A stretch of 64,000 nt of DNA from Pseudomonas sp. DY-1 (GCF_003626975.1 NZ_CP032616.1:2108001-2172000); one strand, 5' to 3'; counted from the first letter of the stretch, positions 26,615 to 35,964 are shown. Notes: generated from the letters alone by a model not told the origin. Translations and numbers: made by a program.

Positions 26615-28759
26615 TCAGCGGTCAAGGGGTTCAATGGTGTCGGCGCGCACCTGGGCACCGAACAGTTCGATCATTTTCAGCACCAGCGGATCGCTTGCAA
26701 TGGCCTCTTCGGCCTGCCGCTGACGAGCGGCGCGCTTGCGTGCGGCAGCCTGGGCCGGGGTTTCCTGCTCAGGACGACGCACTTCAACTTCGAGTTTCAG
26801 GGTACGGCCGTGGTACTGGTTCAGCGCATCGTTCAGGCGGCGCTGCTGGTTCGCGTTGAACAGCGCGCTCTGCGCCGGGTCCAGGTGCAGGCGCCAGACA
26901 TCGTCCTCCACTGCCACCAAGGTGCAGTTGGCGCCGATATTGCCGGTCATGCCCGACAGCCCCAGGCGCGGGAACAAGTCCAGCCATTCGGCCGCCAGGC
27001 CGGTGGCCGGCTGCGCCGCGGGCAGCACCTCGACTGCTGCGACGGGTTCTTCCGCCGGCCCGAAGTCTTCCATGTAGGCAATGCTGTCAGCGTCGCCTTC
27101 GTAGTAGTCGTCGTAGTCGCCGGGCGGCGGCTCGTCGTCAGATTCGTCAGTAGGCGCAGCAGCCTGGGCTTCAGCCACTGGCTGGACAACGGCAGCGTCA
27201 ACAATCGGAACGGTCTCGACCACAGGCGCCGGCTCGGGATCAGCCGGGGGCTCGACCACTGCCGCGAAAGCGACCGGGACCGCAGATTCCTCCCACGGCA
27301 GGTCAACCACCTCAGCAGGTTTCTCGACTACAGCTACCGGTTCTTCCACCACGGGCTCTGCAACCGGCTCGGGAGCGGGTTCGACAACATTCGCAGGAAC
27401 AACTTCCTCGACCGCAGCCGCAGCAGGCGTTTCGACTGCCGGAACAGGCGCAGGCGCCTCAACGACCGGGGCCGGGGCCGGGGCCGCAACAGGCTGGATT
27501 GATGCTGGAGCAGGGGCAACCACTGGTGCGGAAACCTGAACGGGAACAGGCTGCGGCGCGGCAATGGCTACCGAAGCCGGCGAGGCGGCTCCGGCCACTG
27601 GGTTCGTCTGGGGATCAACCGTGGCCTGGCTGATCCCCGGGTCCTTTAGCTGGACCCGGGGTGCACCATCGGCATCTGCCGGACGGAAGGCCAACATACG
27701 CAGCAGCACCATCTCGAAGCCGCTACGGGGATCGGGTGCCAACGGCAAGTCGCGACGGCCGATCAGCCCCATCTGGTAATAGAACTGCACATCTTCGCCA
27801 GGAAGAGCCTGTGCCAGCGCCAGTACGCGCTCTCGGTCGCCCTGGCCGTTGTCGACAGCGTCCGGCAACACCTGGGCAATAGCCACTCGGTGCAGCACAT
27901 TGAGCATTTCGGAAAGCACGCCATTCCAGTCCGGCCCTTGTTCGGCCAACTGACGCACGGCCTCCAGCAGCGCACGGGCATCACCCTGCAGTAGCGCATG
28001 GAGTACGCCATAGACCTGGCCATGATCGAGGGTACCGAGCATGGCGCGCACATCGGCGGCCAGCACCTTGCCTTCACCGAAGGCGATGGCCTGGTCGGTG
28101 AGGCTCATGGCATCACGCATCGAGCCATCGGCGGCGCGGCCCAGCAACCAGAGCGCATCAGCCTCGAAGGGTACGTTTTCGGCCCCGAGTACGTGGGTCA
28201 GATGCTCGACCACGCGCTCCGGCGGCATGTTCTTCAGTGAAAACTGCAAGCAGCGCGAAAGAATGGTAACGGGCAGCTTCTGCGGGTCGGTGGTGGCCAG
28301 CAGGAACTTGACGTGGGGTGGCGGCTCTTCAAGGGTCTTCAGCAGCGCGTTGAACGAGTGCGTGGAGAGCATGTGCACTTCGTCGATCAGGTAGACCTTG
28401 TAACGACCGCGGCTAGGCGCGTACTGCACGTTATCGAGCAGCTCGCGGGTGTCCTCCACCTTGGTGCGGCTTGCGGCGTCCACTTCGATCAGATCGACGA
28501 AACGCCCCTCATCGATCTCCCGGCACACCGAACATTGGCCGCAGGGCGTGGAGCTGATACCGGTCTCGCAGTTCAGGCACTTGGCGAGAATTCGCGCGAT
28601 GGTGGTCTTGCCCACGCCGCGCGTACCGGTAAACAGGTACGCGTGATGCAGGCGCTGATTGTCCAGGGCGTTGATCAAAGCCTTCAGCACATGGGTCTGG
28701 CCGACCATTTCGCGGAACGAGCGCGGACGCCATTTACGTGCAAGGACCTGATAACTCAT
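26615..28759 (-). CDS. dnaX: DNA polymerase III subunits gamma/tau
   Basis: I choose the ATG at 28759, where the family start [15 protein letters not shown] lies, giving 714 residues; the frame upstream to 29113 is not part of the protein. The AAA+ clamp-loader domain has Walker A GTRGVGKT, a zinc site with four Cys between about residues 64 and 79 ([19 protein letters not shown]) and Walker [10 protein letters not shown] long Ala/Pro/Val/Glu-rich linker spans about 380-600, followed by the tau C-terminal domain that contacts the polymerase. I found no A-rich slippery heptamer that would make a short gamma form, but did not search exhaustively. Confidence 0.96.
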   Translation of the reverse strand: MSYQVLARKWRPRSFREMVGQTHVLKALINALDNQRLHHAYLFTGTRGVGKTTIARILAKCLNCETGISSTPCGQCSVCREIDEGRFVDLIEVDAASRTKVEDTRELLDNVQYAPSRGRYKVYLIDEVHMLSTHSFNALLKTLEEPPPHVKFLLATTDPQKLPVTILSRCLQFSLKNMPPERVVEHLTHVLGAENVPFEADALWLLGRAADGSMRDAMSLTDQAIAFGEGKVLAADVRAMLGTLDHGQVYGVLHALLQGDARALLEAVRQLAEQGPDWNGVLSEMLNVLHRVAIAQVLPDAVDNGQGDRERVLALAQALPGEDVQFYYQMGLIGRRDLPLAPDPRSGFEMVLLRMLAFRPADADGAPRVQLKDPGISQATVDPQTNPVAGAASPASVAIAAPQPVPVQVSAPVVAPAPASIQPVAAPAPAPVVEAPAPVPAVETPAAAAVEEVVPANVVEPAPEPVAEPVVEEPVAVVEKPAEVVDLPWEESAVPVAFAAVVEPPADPEPAPVVETVPIVDAAVVQPVAEAQAAAPTDESDDEPPPGDYDDYYEGDADSIAYMEDFGPAEEPVAAVEVLPAAQPATGLAAEWLDLFPRLGLSGMTGNIGANCTLVAVEDDVWRLHLDPAQSALFNANQQRRLNDALNQYHGRTLKLEVEVRRPEQETPAQAAARKRAARQRQAEEAIASDPLVLKMIELFGAQVRADTIEPLDR

Positions 28760-28901
28760 TGAAAACCATCGCGTCTGGAGAGCAGAAGGAGCTAATGCTA
28801 GCGGAGCGATGCGCAAATTGCATCCGATGCGAACGGCGCCCTGTTCAATCCGCTCGGCAACAGGCATTGTGAGGCACCGCCCACCCAGACGAGGGAGCCT
28901 G

Positions 28902-29630
28902 ATGCGCTCATTTGTCCTCGCCCTTCTGCTCTGCTGGAGCTCCTTCGGCAACGCTGTGCCGGCCGTCCTGCGCTTCTCGGCGGTTGACAGCTGGGCCATG
29001 CCGCTGGCCGAGTTCAAGGACAACCATCTGACCGGCGGCATTCTCCACGACCTGATCAATCGTCTGGCGCAACGCCTCGATATCCCCGCACAGATCCAGG
29101 TCCTTCCCCGCAACCGCGTGGAACTGGCCTTGAAACAGGGAGAGATCGACGTGCGCTGCTACGTCAGCCCGAAGTGGATCACCAACAGCACCGAATTCCT
29201 CTGGAGCGTGCCCCTCCTCTACCAGCGCGACCTGATCGTGTCGCGCCAGGGAAGCGAACACCTGGCCAGCCCCGACGCCATTTCGGGGGAGAGCGTCGGC
29301 ACCGTGCTGGGCTACGCCTATCCGCGCCTGCAGCATTTGTTCGATCGCGGCTCCCTGCTGCGCGATGAGGCACGCAACCAGGAGTTGGTGCTACAGAAGC
29401 TTCTGGCCGGCCGCTACAAGTACGCAGTAAGCAATGAGATGGCACTGGGCTGGTTCAATCGCGACCTACCAGACTCGGACCGTCTGGTGAGCGTCGGCAC
29501 TTTGGACGAAGAACCGGTGGGCTGCCTGATCCGAAATGACCCTGCGATTCCGGCGCAACGCATCCTCCGCACGCTGGTGCAGATGAAGGAATCAGGGGAG
29601 ATCGATGAGATTCTGGCGCGCTACCAATGA
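28902..29630 (+). CDS. Periplasmic solute-binding protein, SBP_bac_3-like
   Basis: The ATG at 28902 has GAGGGA upstream and starts a signal peptide (MRSFVLALLLCWSSFGNAVPA). The 242-residue protein has the family 3 layout: LTGGILHDLINRLAQRL near the N-terminus, an Arg-containing ligand loop (PRNRVELALKQGEIDVRCYVSPKW) and a second lobe with GESVGTVLGYAYPRL. No ABC permease genes adjoin it, so it may be an orphan sensor or binder rather than a transporter component. Its stop is 18 bp from the left copy of the 4.5S RNA repeat, so it marks the chromosomal edge of the island. Confidence 0.82.
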   Translation: MRSFVLALLLCWSSFGNAVPAVLRFSAVDSWAMPLAEFKDNHLTGGILHDLINRLAQRLDIPAQIQVLPRNRVELALKQGEIDVRCYVSPKWITNSTEFLWSVPLLYQRDLIVSRQGSEHLASPDAISGESVGTVLGYAYPRLQHLFDRGSLLRDEARNQELVLQKLLAGRYKYAVSNEMALGWFNRDLPDSDRLVSVGTLDEEPVGCLIRNDPAIPAQRILRTLVQMKESGEIDEILARYQ

Positions 29631-29648
29631 AAATTGGTAACTGGGGAG

Positions 29649-29725
29649 ATTGGAGGTGACCCCACCAGCCACACCCCGGCACACGATTTCACCGCTGCGG
29701 CTGCTCCCTTCCGGGCCTGACCGGG
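29649..29725. repeat. Left attachment repeat (3' remnant of 4.5S RNA gene)
   Basis: This is a perfect 77-bp copy of the segment at 41517-41593, including the conserved SRP core (minus strand GGTCAGGCCCGGAAGGGAGC). The bases beyond 29725 differ from the functional gene, and I see no convincing 5' arm, so it is most likely a truncated leftover of integration. A covariance search would still hit it. Confidence 0.85.
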
Positions 29726-29870
29726 GTGGAGTGCAAGCACTCTTCGCAGTTTGCTGGAAGCCGCACTGCGTCTGGGCTGATCAGGGGTTGATGGGGATTT
29801 ACCGACGTTCATTTCGGGCGGAAAAACCCGTCTGATTCGATGCTAAAAATTCTGGGGGTGTGGCTAGAAC

Positions 29871-29901
29871 TGTACAACTTAGCTGTACCACACAGGTGTA
29901 C
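29871..29901 (+). promoter_or_regulatory. Putative integrase arm-type sites, left end
   Basis: TGTAC occurs three times at 13-bp steps (29871, 29884, 29897) just before the integrase start. The segment ACTTAGCTGTACCA at 29877 recurs with one change at 41442 near the other end, in the same orientation, as arm-type binding sites would. Confidence 0.45.
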
Positions 29902-29904
29902 AAC

Positions 29905-31305
29905 ATGGCCTTCATCACCCGTCGCGGAGCCGTCTACTACCTGAATCTCCGGCTACCGAAGCACCTATACCCAAGGTGTAATACATTGCAATTGAGTCTG
30001 GGTATTCGGGACCGCAGAACCGCCCTCTTCCTCGCCAGTTCGCTCGCAGAACGAGTTCACCAGCACATAGCGATTCAGCCACTCACAGAGCCCAACAAAC
30101 TGCGTTCGCTGTGTGCGGAATGGCGAGATAACACCCCAACACCAACGTCCATCCCAACGCCGACCAGAGGCCGTATAAGCAGTTTGGAAAGCACCCGCCT
30201 CGATGGCCCCACCTTGGGTAGCCTGTCGAAGCTCTACATAGAGGAAGGGAAACGGAGCGGTGCTTGGCGAACCGTCAGCACGCTGGATGTTGAACGTGCC
30301 TTGCGGGATTTCTTTGACCTGATGGGCGATATGCCCGCCTCTGCCTTCGGGGTCGAGCAGGCTCGCACCCTCAAGGAACTATTGGCTCGATGCCCGCAGT
30401 ACTTCGCCCAGCGTCCTGAGTTCAAAGGAATGACGCTCCGCCAGGTTGTCGACTCGACGATGACCTATCAGACCATCACAGCAGTGACGATCAACAATCG
30501 ACTTCGAAAGTTGACTGCGTTTTTCAGCTGGTGCAAAGCCAACGGCTATATCGAGCAAAACCCGCTGACAGGGATAAAGGTCATGGCTGGCGCTGCAAAG
30601 GATGCTCGCCTCTCCTTCGAACCCAGCGACCTACGCACACTGCTCAACCACGAAGCACTTTGGCAAGAAGCAAGCAACTATCCGTGGCGATACTGGCTCC
30701 CCCTCCTCGCCCGGTTCACTGGTGCACGAATGGAAGAGCTTTGCCAACTGCACGTTGATGACCTCACCATCATGCAAGGCATCCCGTGCATCCGCATTGA
30801 CGACAGCCGCGAAGGTCAGAAACTCAAGAACCAGAGCAGTCGCCGAATCCTGCCGATACATCCAGAGCTGCTGAAGTTCGGACTACTGGAGCACGTCGAA
30901 GCTGTCAGAGTTGCCGGCCACTTTCGGTTGTTCCCCGATCTGGAAGCAACACGAGGAAAGTATGGCCATGCCCCGTCGAAGTGGTTCAGCCGCTACAAGA
31001 CCAAGCTGGGGATCAACGATCCGCGGAAGACTTTCCACAGCTTCCGACACACCTTCATCGATGACTTACGGGAGGCCGGAGTTCAAGACTCACTGATCAA
31101 GCGGATGGCTGGGCATGAGGACAGCTCAGTCACCTTTGGAGTTTATGGAAGTCGCTTACCACTGAAAGCGATGCTGGAGGCGGTACAGAACTTACAGCCG
31201 ATACATTCAACCCAAACTGCAGTCCACCCCTTGACATTTTCGAATTCACAGATTGACAAAGAGTCCCAACTTGCAATAGTATCTCCTCCGTTGTCAGCGA
31301 CCTGA
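29905..31305 (+). CDS. int: Tyrosine site-specific recombinase (island integrase)
   Basis: I start at the ATG at 29905 (MAFITRRGAVYYLNLRLPKHL, an N-terminal module of the DUF6538 type), though the frame is open 15 codons upstream. The 466-residue protein has a SAM-like core-binding domain (about 125-250) and a complete catalytic set: R275 (TGARMEEL), H378-x2-R381 (FHSFRHTF), H404 (GHEDSS) and Y414 (FGVYGS). It sits 180 bp inside the left 4.5S RNA repeat, so it is the enzyme expected to insert and excise this island at ffs. No excisionase gene is visible nearby. Confidence 0.93.
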   Translation: MAFITRRGAVYYLNLRLPKHLYPRCNTLQLSLGIRDRRTALFLASSLAERVHQHIAIQPLTEPNKLRSLCAEWRDNTPTPTSIPTPTRGRISSLESTRLDGPTLGSLSKLYIEEGKRSGAWRTVSTLDVERALRDFFDLMGDMPASAFGVEQARTLKELLARCPQYFAQRPEFKGMTLRQVVDSTMTYQTITAVTINNRLRKLTAFFSWCKANGYIEQNPLTGIKVMAGAAKDARLSFEPSDLRTLLNHEALWQEASNYPWRYWLPLLARFTGARMEELCQLHVDDLTIMQGIPCIRIDDSREGQKLKNQSSRRILPIHPELLKFGLLEHVEAVRVAGHFRLFPDLEATRGKYGHAPSKWFSRYKTKLGINDPRKTFHSFRHTFIDDLREAGVQDSLIKRMAGHEDSSVTFGVYGSRLPLKAMLEAVQNLQPIHSTQTAVHPLTFSNSQIDKESQLAIVSPPLSAT

Positions 31306-31322
31306 CAACACTCCCCAAATCG

Positions 31323-31376
31323 AAGCCTCCAACGCGACCATTGCGGAAACGCAGTGCATTGCATGGAGGCTTTTTG
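31323..31376 (+). terminator. Terminator after integrase gene
   Basis: AAGCCTCC and GGAGGCTT bracket a longer loop with an internal TGCG-gaaa-CGCA hairpin, followed by TTTTTGTTT. It starts 18 bp after the integrase stop. Confidence 0.6.
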
Positions 31377-31458
31377 TTTCTGGGATTCAGCATCAATCCA
31401 AACACCGGCAACCAACCGAGGAATTGCCTATGAACTGAACTTGAAGAAGGAGAAAGAT

Positions 31459-32172
31459 ATGGACAACTGCGTCACCCCCGCCTGCGATACGCCCAGCGCC
31501 ACCCCCCACAATACCGCACTCAGTCACGCTGAAATCCACGATGCACTCGTTGAGAAGCGAGCCGTTATAGTTGGCTGCTTCGTCGTTGACAACGAGACTG
31601 GCGAGATCATCGGTGAGTACGCCCAGACCCTAGCTTCCCATGCACTCTCTCGCCCGAGTCCCCACAGGGCGCCTGACGAAGTCCTGAGCGTCGATGAATG
31701 GGAAGACTACCTGAGACAACACGTCGACCGTCGCAAGCTCCCTCCCCACACCACTCATGCGCTGTACTACGTACAGGACACGGCACTGGGTGAGCACTTC
31801 CGAAAGAGCGGAGACTACCGAGTCAGCAAACCGATGATGATGCTGTTACTCCAGCTCCACGAACTTGTGCTGTACCGCAATGTGATTGTTATGTCGCAGA
31901 CCGACCTGTCGACACATCTTGCGGTGGCCGAATCGAACCTGTCTGCAAAACTGGCCAAGCTTGTCGAAGCTGGGTTACTCAAGGTATTCACCTCCCGCAA
32001 TGGCGACATGCGGAAAGGTGAAATCAAGCTCTTGATCAATCCGTGGCTAGTGTTCCGTGGCTCAGACGCACTCCGGGATAATGCAGTTAAAACTTGGTAT
32101 CGCCACCAGATGCGACGGGACAGCCAAGCAAGAGATCATGACCACGTTGCTGCCGTGCCAATTGCTGCATAA
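31459..32172 (+). CDS. RepL-like winged-helix replication/maintenance protein
   Basis: The ATG at 31459 has AAGGAG upstream; the product is 237 residues. Residues about 120-205 form a winged helix (YRVSKPMMMLLLQLHEL; VIVMSQTDLSTHLAVAESNLSAKLAKLVEAGLLKVF) ending INPWLVFRGSDAL, which resembles the C-terminal signature of RepL-type plasmid replication proteins. The N-terminal third has a small domain with GCFVVDNETGEIIGEY. It directly precedes the hairpin-dense non-coding region, which could be its replication or regulatory target. Family assignment is moderate; a plain transcription regulator is the alternative. Confidence 0.55.
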   Translation: MDNCVTPACDTPSATPHNTALSHAEIHDALVEKRAVIVGCFVVDNETGEIIGEYAQTLASHALSRPSPHRAPDEVLSVDEWEDYLRQHVDRRKLPPHTTHALYYVQDTALGEHFRKSGDYRVSKPMMMLLLQLHELVLYRNVIVMSQTDLSTHLAVAESNLSAKLAKLVEAGLLKVFTSRNGDMRKGEIKLLINPWLVFRGSDALRDNAVKTWYRHQMRRDSQARDHDHVAAVPIAA

Positions 32173-33446
32173 GCTTTCGTAGCTTTTCTGAATAACTTAG
32201 GGAAAAGTCGGGCTACAGCCCCCTAGAATCAAGGGGGTTGCAAATTTCCTTATATAAAAGAGAGAGCGAAGCGAGCGAATCCTTGAGCGAACGACGACAG
32301 TCGGGAGGCGAAGCCTCATAGCTCAACTGGCATTCCCCATTTAGTTGAAAGTTGAAATAGATTTCAACAAATTAAAAGAAGTACACCAATGACTCGTCGA
32401 TGAGTCACCTGTATTACGCCCCAACCTTCGGTCAAGAGTTATCGCACCAAAGAATATAGACATATTTATAAAAACAAAATTATTGAATTAATTCAAGAGT
32501 GAAAATACCAGTCGTCAACGACTGGTAGTCATATCGCACGGAAAGCGAAGCTTTGCACAGGTTAGTCTAAAGACTGACTACACCATGAATAATAGGGGAT
32601 TTGTTAATTAACAAATAAATCCCCCAAACTTCAATAGTGTTACTACCGTAAATTTTACCATCCTGCCGGCAACGACAGGGGAATATCCCCTTGACCTACG
32701 GTCAATGGTCGACTCCTTCGTTGTCTCCTTTCGCACAATAGAAAAAGAGCAAGAGCAGACGGGGATTGATTTCATCAATTTATTATTCCCCGTCATCACT
32801 TTAAGTTGGATCAGCCTTGAGGAGTAGTCAGCCCCAAGCTGGCGCTTGAAGTGTCATCGCCCTAGAAGAGGTCACCACTTGGACTTCGTCCGCCATGGGA
32901 TAGCTATCCCACGTGGGTTAGTGATCCAGCCTACCGGCTGATAGGGGGAGATAATAAATTGAGAATCAATCTCCCCCGCTCCTATCTCTTGATCTTCGAT
33001 CTTACTGTGCAAAAACATCGGCTGAAGGCCGGGGTGTAGTCTGTACCTCAGGTTTTCCTGAGGTAGTTAGTACCCTTACGTTAGTACCCCTTAAACCCCG
33101 AAAAACCATACATAAATTGTACGCTTACAGCGAGCCTGTTAAGGCGATCCAATCTGTGGCACGTCTGTAGCCCTGATTCTACGGGCCTCCCTTCTCAAGT
33201 TGGTTGAGCAAAACGCTTTTTCTTTCTTCTGAGTCAGTTTTTCAAAATTGAAGAATAGTGCGAGGGAAGTTGGACAGATTCACGCCAGCATCATGAAACC
33301 TCACACCACGTCAATAGGTTGTGAATACCATTAGTCATAATTAGGTGGCAATGTCATATCTGTGTCGGTCGTAATAGGATTGTCATTTCAGTGGAGAGTC
33401 GATAGAGTGCTATCCACACACACAAATATTGTTGGAGCGCCAGACC
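32173..33446. other. 1.27 kb non-coding region dense in small perfect hairpins
   Basis: No convincing gene lies here. Instead I find at least a dozen short inverted repeats, all different. Examples are 32305-32317 (GAGGC-gaa-GCCTC), 32351-32368, 32390-32407, 32508-32525, 32542-32554 (AAAGC-gaa-GCTTT), 32599-32616 (an 18-bp perfect palindrome), 32691-32705 (TTGACC-tac-GGTCAA), 32758-32794 (nested), 32896-32911, 32944-32977 and 33044-33065. The 7-mer GCGAAGC, known as an exceptionally stable DNA mini-hairpin, occurs three times (32266, 32308, 32545). The loop at 32224 (TAGAATCA) is complementary to the loop at 33174 (TGATTCTA). It may be a replication origin active as single strand, or a large structured RNA. 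Confidence 0.6.
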
Positions 33447-34142
33447 ATGAACGTAGTGGCGTATTATCGGGTATCCACTCGTGGGCAGGGTGAATCAGGG
33501 TTAGGTCTGGAAGCTCAACGGCAGTACATCGAACAGGCCGCTAAGGCGAATGGCTGGACTGTAGTGGCTGAGTATGTGGAAGTGGTCTCCGGGGGAGTGC
33601 CACCACTCCAGCGTCCAGAGTGGTCTAGGGCTGTCGCCCATAACCTTACCGTGATAGCAGCGAAGTTAGACCGGATCAGCCGTGACGTTGAACACATCGC
33701 CTCCCTGATGAAGCGTGTTCAGTTCAAAGTTGCCACCATGCCGCATGCTGATAGTTTCCAGCTCCATCTGTTCGCGGCTCTTGCAGAACAGGAACGCCAG
33801 TTCATCCGAGCTCGGACTAAAGAGGCCCTAGCAGCCCTTCAGGAGCGTGCAGACTCTGGCGATGTGGAATCCCAACAGAAGATCGAACGTCGCAATACAG
33901 CAGGCTCCAAGACGCTCTCTGGTGCTACACGTGCAAAGGCTCGTGAGTCCGTAGCCGGTCGAGTGGCTGGCTTCCATTCTGATGTTCAACACCATATCGA
34001 AGCGTGCCTGTTCCGTGGAGTGTCCACGTTCGCCGCTGTTGCTGAGTGCCTGAATAGCAAGGGTGTGAATGCTTCACGTGGTGGCCAGTGGAACGCTACA
34101 CAAGTTCGTCGTGTGATGACTCGCCTTCAGCTTTCGCTCTGA
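33447..34142 (+). CDS. Serine recombinase (resolvase/invertase family)
   Basis: The ATG at 33447 has GGAG upstream and gives 231 residues. The N-terminal catalytic domain begins MNVVAYYRVSTRGQGESG, with nucleophile S10, and contains AAKLDRISRDVEHIASLM and EQERQFIRARTKEAL. The C-terminal part has a helix-turn-helix-like stretch (FAAVAECLNSKGVNASRGGQWNATQVRRVM). Such proteins resolve, invert or integrate DNA at short sites. It follows the hairpin-dense region, which may contain its target. Its role beside the tyrosine integrase is unknown; dimer resolution of a circular form is one possibility. Confidence 0.85.
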   Translation: MNVVAYYRVSTRGQGESGLGLEAQRQYIEQAAKANGWTVVAEYVEVVSGGVPPLQRPEWSRAVAHNLTVIAAKLDRISRDVEHIASLMKRVQFKVATMPHADSFQLHLFAALAEQERQFIRARTKEALAALQERADSGDVESQQKIERRNTAGSKTLSGATRAKARESVAGRVAGFHSDVQHHIEACLFRGVSTFAAVAECLNSKGVNASRGGQWNATQVRRVMTRLQLSL

Positions 34143-34392
34143 CGTGCAATGGCTTGCAAACGGCTAACGTTGAGGTCGAGAGTGCCACAACTTATTTATT
34201 ATTTACAAAGCTTCAGCGAGGCCACCCGGTCGCGTTGTTGAATGGTGCTCGCAAAAATCAGCATTTGCGAAATGCCGTCCGGGGTTATTATTTGTACCCC
34301 CACCCCCTTTTTAAAACACCCCACCCCCATATGCGATTCCCTGGCGACGGCGGGTGGGTTATTCTTTTTCACCTTCACTACAGGGAGTTCCC

Positions 34393-35085
34393 ATGAGTCG
34401 TCGATTTGTGTGGGTTGTTGCTGTTCTCGCTCTTTCCTTTGTCGCCGTGCTGATCTTCACCTACATCAGTACCTTTGGAGTCCACCGATCCCTCGATCAA
34501 GGGGTTTGGGGCGCCTTTGGAGATTACTTCGGGGGTATCCTGAATCCCATCTTTGCCCTCTTTGCGTTCCTCGGGGTGCTGTCATCACTTGATCTTCAAA
34601 CAAGGCAGATCAAACAGCTTGCTCGGGATAAGCATGCAGACGAAATCTTGCAGGTAATCAAGGATATCGATGCACGTCTTACTAAACTACAAGAGACGTA
34701 TGTTGGGCATACTTCTGGAATCGAACTGCATATTACGCATATGGTTGCGGAGTCTGAAAGAGTGGCTAAAGGAGGTGCGGCGTCTTCCACTTACAAAAGC
34801 TTCGTGCAGATTTCAAATGAGCCGGGAGCGGTTCTTGAGGCCGCTGTACGAGAGATGGCAATGCAGATCGATACAATGTGCCGATTTATGCAGAGTTATC
34901 CTCGCTCAGAAGAGAATAGTTACGCTCCTATGATTGATTACTACGCAACTAAAGCTTCTCGCCTGACTCCAATGCTCAAAGACATAGGAATCCTCTCAGA
35001 TTCCGCTTCAAAATTTTTCGAAGCAAGAGCAGCAGGTACGTCAAGGAACAAGTGCGATGTAGCTCTTAATCCCGTGCAGGGTTAA
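34393..35085 (+). CDS. Two-helix membrane protein, PutAbiC-like (candidate abortive infection)
   Basis: The ATG at 34393 follows CAGGGAG; the product is 230 residues. Two hydrophobic helices (about residues 6-28 and 48-66) flank a segment with WGAFGDYFGGILNPIFALFAFLG, a motif I associate with putative phage abortive infection proteins (PutAbiC-like) and similar membrane proteins of mobile elements. A helical cytoplasmic domain with LQTRQIKQLARDKHADEILQ follows. No enzyme motif is visible. It lies on its own in the island's rightward half. A defence role is inferred from the motif and the setting and is unproven. Confidence 0.55.
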   Translation: MSRRFVWVVAVLALSFVAVLIFTYISTFGVHRSLDQGVWGAFGDYFGGILNPIFALFAFLGVLSSLDLQTRQIKQLARDKHADEILQVIKDIDARLTKLQETYVGHTSGIELHITHMVAESERVAKGGAASSTYKSFVQISNEPGAVLEAAVREMAMQIDTMCRFMQSYPRSEENSYAPMIDYYATKASRLTPMLKDIGILSDSASKFFEARAAGTSRNKCDVALNPVQG

Positions 35086-35283
35086 AGCGCCAAACAGTGA
35101 GTGGCATCACTCCGCTTTCTATTATGCGACCGAATAGAATTCGAGCTGTAAAGCGCTTAGGAGGTATTTTTCGTGCGATTGGCTACGATGGCAGTCCTGA
35201 CGTAAGAGAAACGAGTCTAGGCCCCTTCCAGCTCGTTATACAGCCCTATGTGCTGACGTAGAGCCCCACCGCTGCAAGGACTT

Positions 35284-35598
35284 CTATTTCAGCAGGAAGA
35301 AGGCCGCAACTGCCAGCACAATTACAGTGATTATGAAAATCTGGTCACTACGTTTCTTGCGAGCAGATTCATCAGCGTTCACCTTCTTGTAAGTCTCAAC
35401 GTCACTCAATCCCTGCATCTTGTAGCCAAGAACCTGATCAATTTGTTTCTGAATCTTTTGGTTGTGGCTGGCGTTGCTGTTGGCTACGAGCCCCCAGACG
35501 ATCAACCATAGGCCGAATGTTGGAATGCACAGCAGTAGGTGCAGGATGTGGTTTGTGGCCTTCTTCTGGCTTGCAAGTACAAAAATTTGCTCGTTCAT
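35284..35598 (-). CDS. Small membrane protein, unknown function (104 aa)
   Basis: The start at 35598 has TTTGGAG in front. The protein has two membrane helices, about residues 17-40 (LHLLLCIPTFGLWLIVWGLVA) and 84-103 at the very C-terminus, joined by a charged cytoplasmic or periplasmic stretch with QKIQKQIDQVLGYKMQGLSDVETYKKVNADESARKKR. I do not recognise a family. It is divergent from the XRE regulator, with repeated CACGATTAG sites in the 120 bp between them, so it may be regulated by that protein. Confidence 0.65.
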   Translation of the reverse strand: MNEQIFVLASQKKATNHILHLLLCIPTFGLWLIVWGLVANSNASHNQKIQKQIDQVLGYKMQGLSDVETYKKVNADESARKKRSDQIFIITVIVLAVAAFFLLK

Positions 35599-35670
35599 GG
35601 CAGCTCCAAATCTGACAAGTGATGAACCTGGATAATCGCCTACCAGCCCGTTACATGACCATCATAATGT

Positions 35671-35694
35671 CACGATTAGTGTGTTCACGATTAG
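35671..35694 (+). promoter_or_regulatory. Direct repeat CACGATTAG, likely operator of XRE regulator
   Basis: CACGATTAG occurs at 35671-35679 and again at 35686-35694, 15 bp apart, in the short divergent region before the XRE gene. Repeated sites here suit autoregulation. Confidence 0.4.
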
Positions 35695-35718
35695 AGCACA
35701 TGCCATGACCATTGGGAA

Positions 35719-35949
35719 ATGCCATCCCCACCCAAATCCCCATCGCTACGCCGCCAGTTTGGCCACCGAATCCGTGAGCTTCGCGAAGGTAAAGGCATGA
35801 ATCAGGAAGCCTTCGCGGACAAATGCGGTTTTGCCCGTACATACATGTCTCGGATTGAGACAGGCGGAGCCAATCCAAGCCTAGATGCAATTAAAGTCTT
35901 AGCCGACGCATTAGAGGTTGACCTATCAACATTGCTTGCGGGCCTCTGA
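35719..35949 (+). CDS. XRE-family helix-turn-helix regulator (76 aa)
   Basis: The 76-residue protein is almost only a Cro/C1-type domain: FGHRIRELREGKGMNQEAFADKCGFARTYMSRIETGGANPSLDAIKVLADALEVDLSTLL. Its size and sequence resemble controller proteins of restriction-modification systems and small island repressors. It converges on the membrane-protein gene at 35965 (15 bp between stops) and is divergent from the 104-residue membrane protein. No methyltransferase is nearby, so a classical controller role is unlikely. The ribosome site is weak. Confidence 0.85.
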   Translation: MPSPPKSPSLRRQFGHRIRELREGKGMNQEAFADKCGFARTYMSRIETGGANPSLDAIKVLADALEVDLSTLLAGL

Positions 35950-35964
35950 CCTCTACTATGCTGC

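Noticed and set aside
26615..28759. Programmed frameshift in dnaX giving a gamma subunit
   Set aside because: I saw no A-rich slippery heptamer with a following hairpin near the end of the AAA+ domain. The Ala/Pro linker is simply G+C-rich.
29649..29760. A second functional 4.5S RNA gene
   Set aside because: Only the 77-bp 3' part matches. The 5' arm and promoter found at 41594-41693 are not convincingly present, so it is treated as an attachment remnant.
32608..32799. A 62-codon minus-strand frame inside the hairpin region
   Set aside because: It has no good ribosome site or motif, and its sequence is made up of the inverted repeats.
32173..33446. CRISPR array or retron in the hairpin region
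   Set aside because: There is no regularly spaced identical repeat, and no cas gene or reverse transcriptase in the island.
35284..35949. Toxin-antitoxin pair formed by the 104-residue membrane protein and the XRE protein
   Set aside because: The genes are divergent rather than a tight same-strand operon, and neither resembles a known toxin or HigA/HipB-type partner closely enough.
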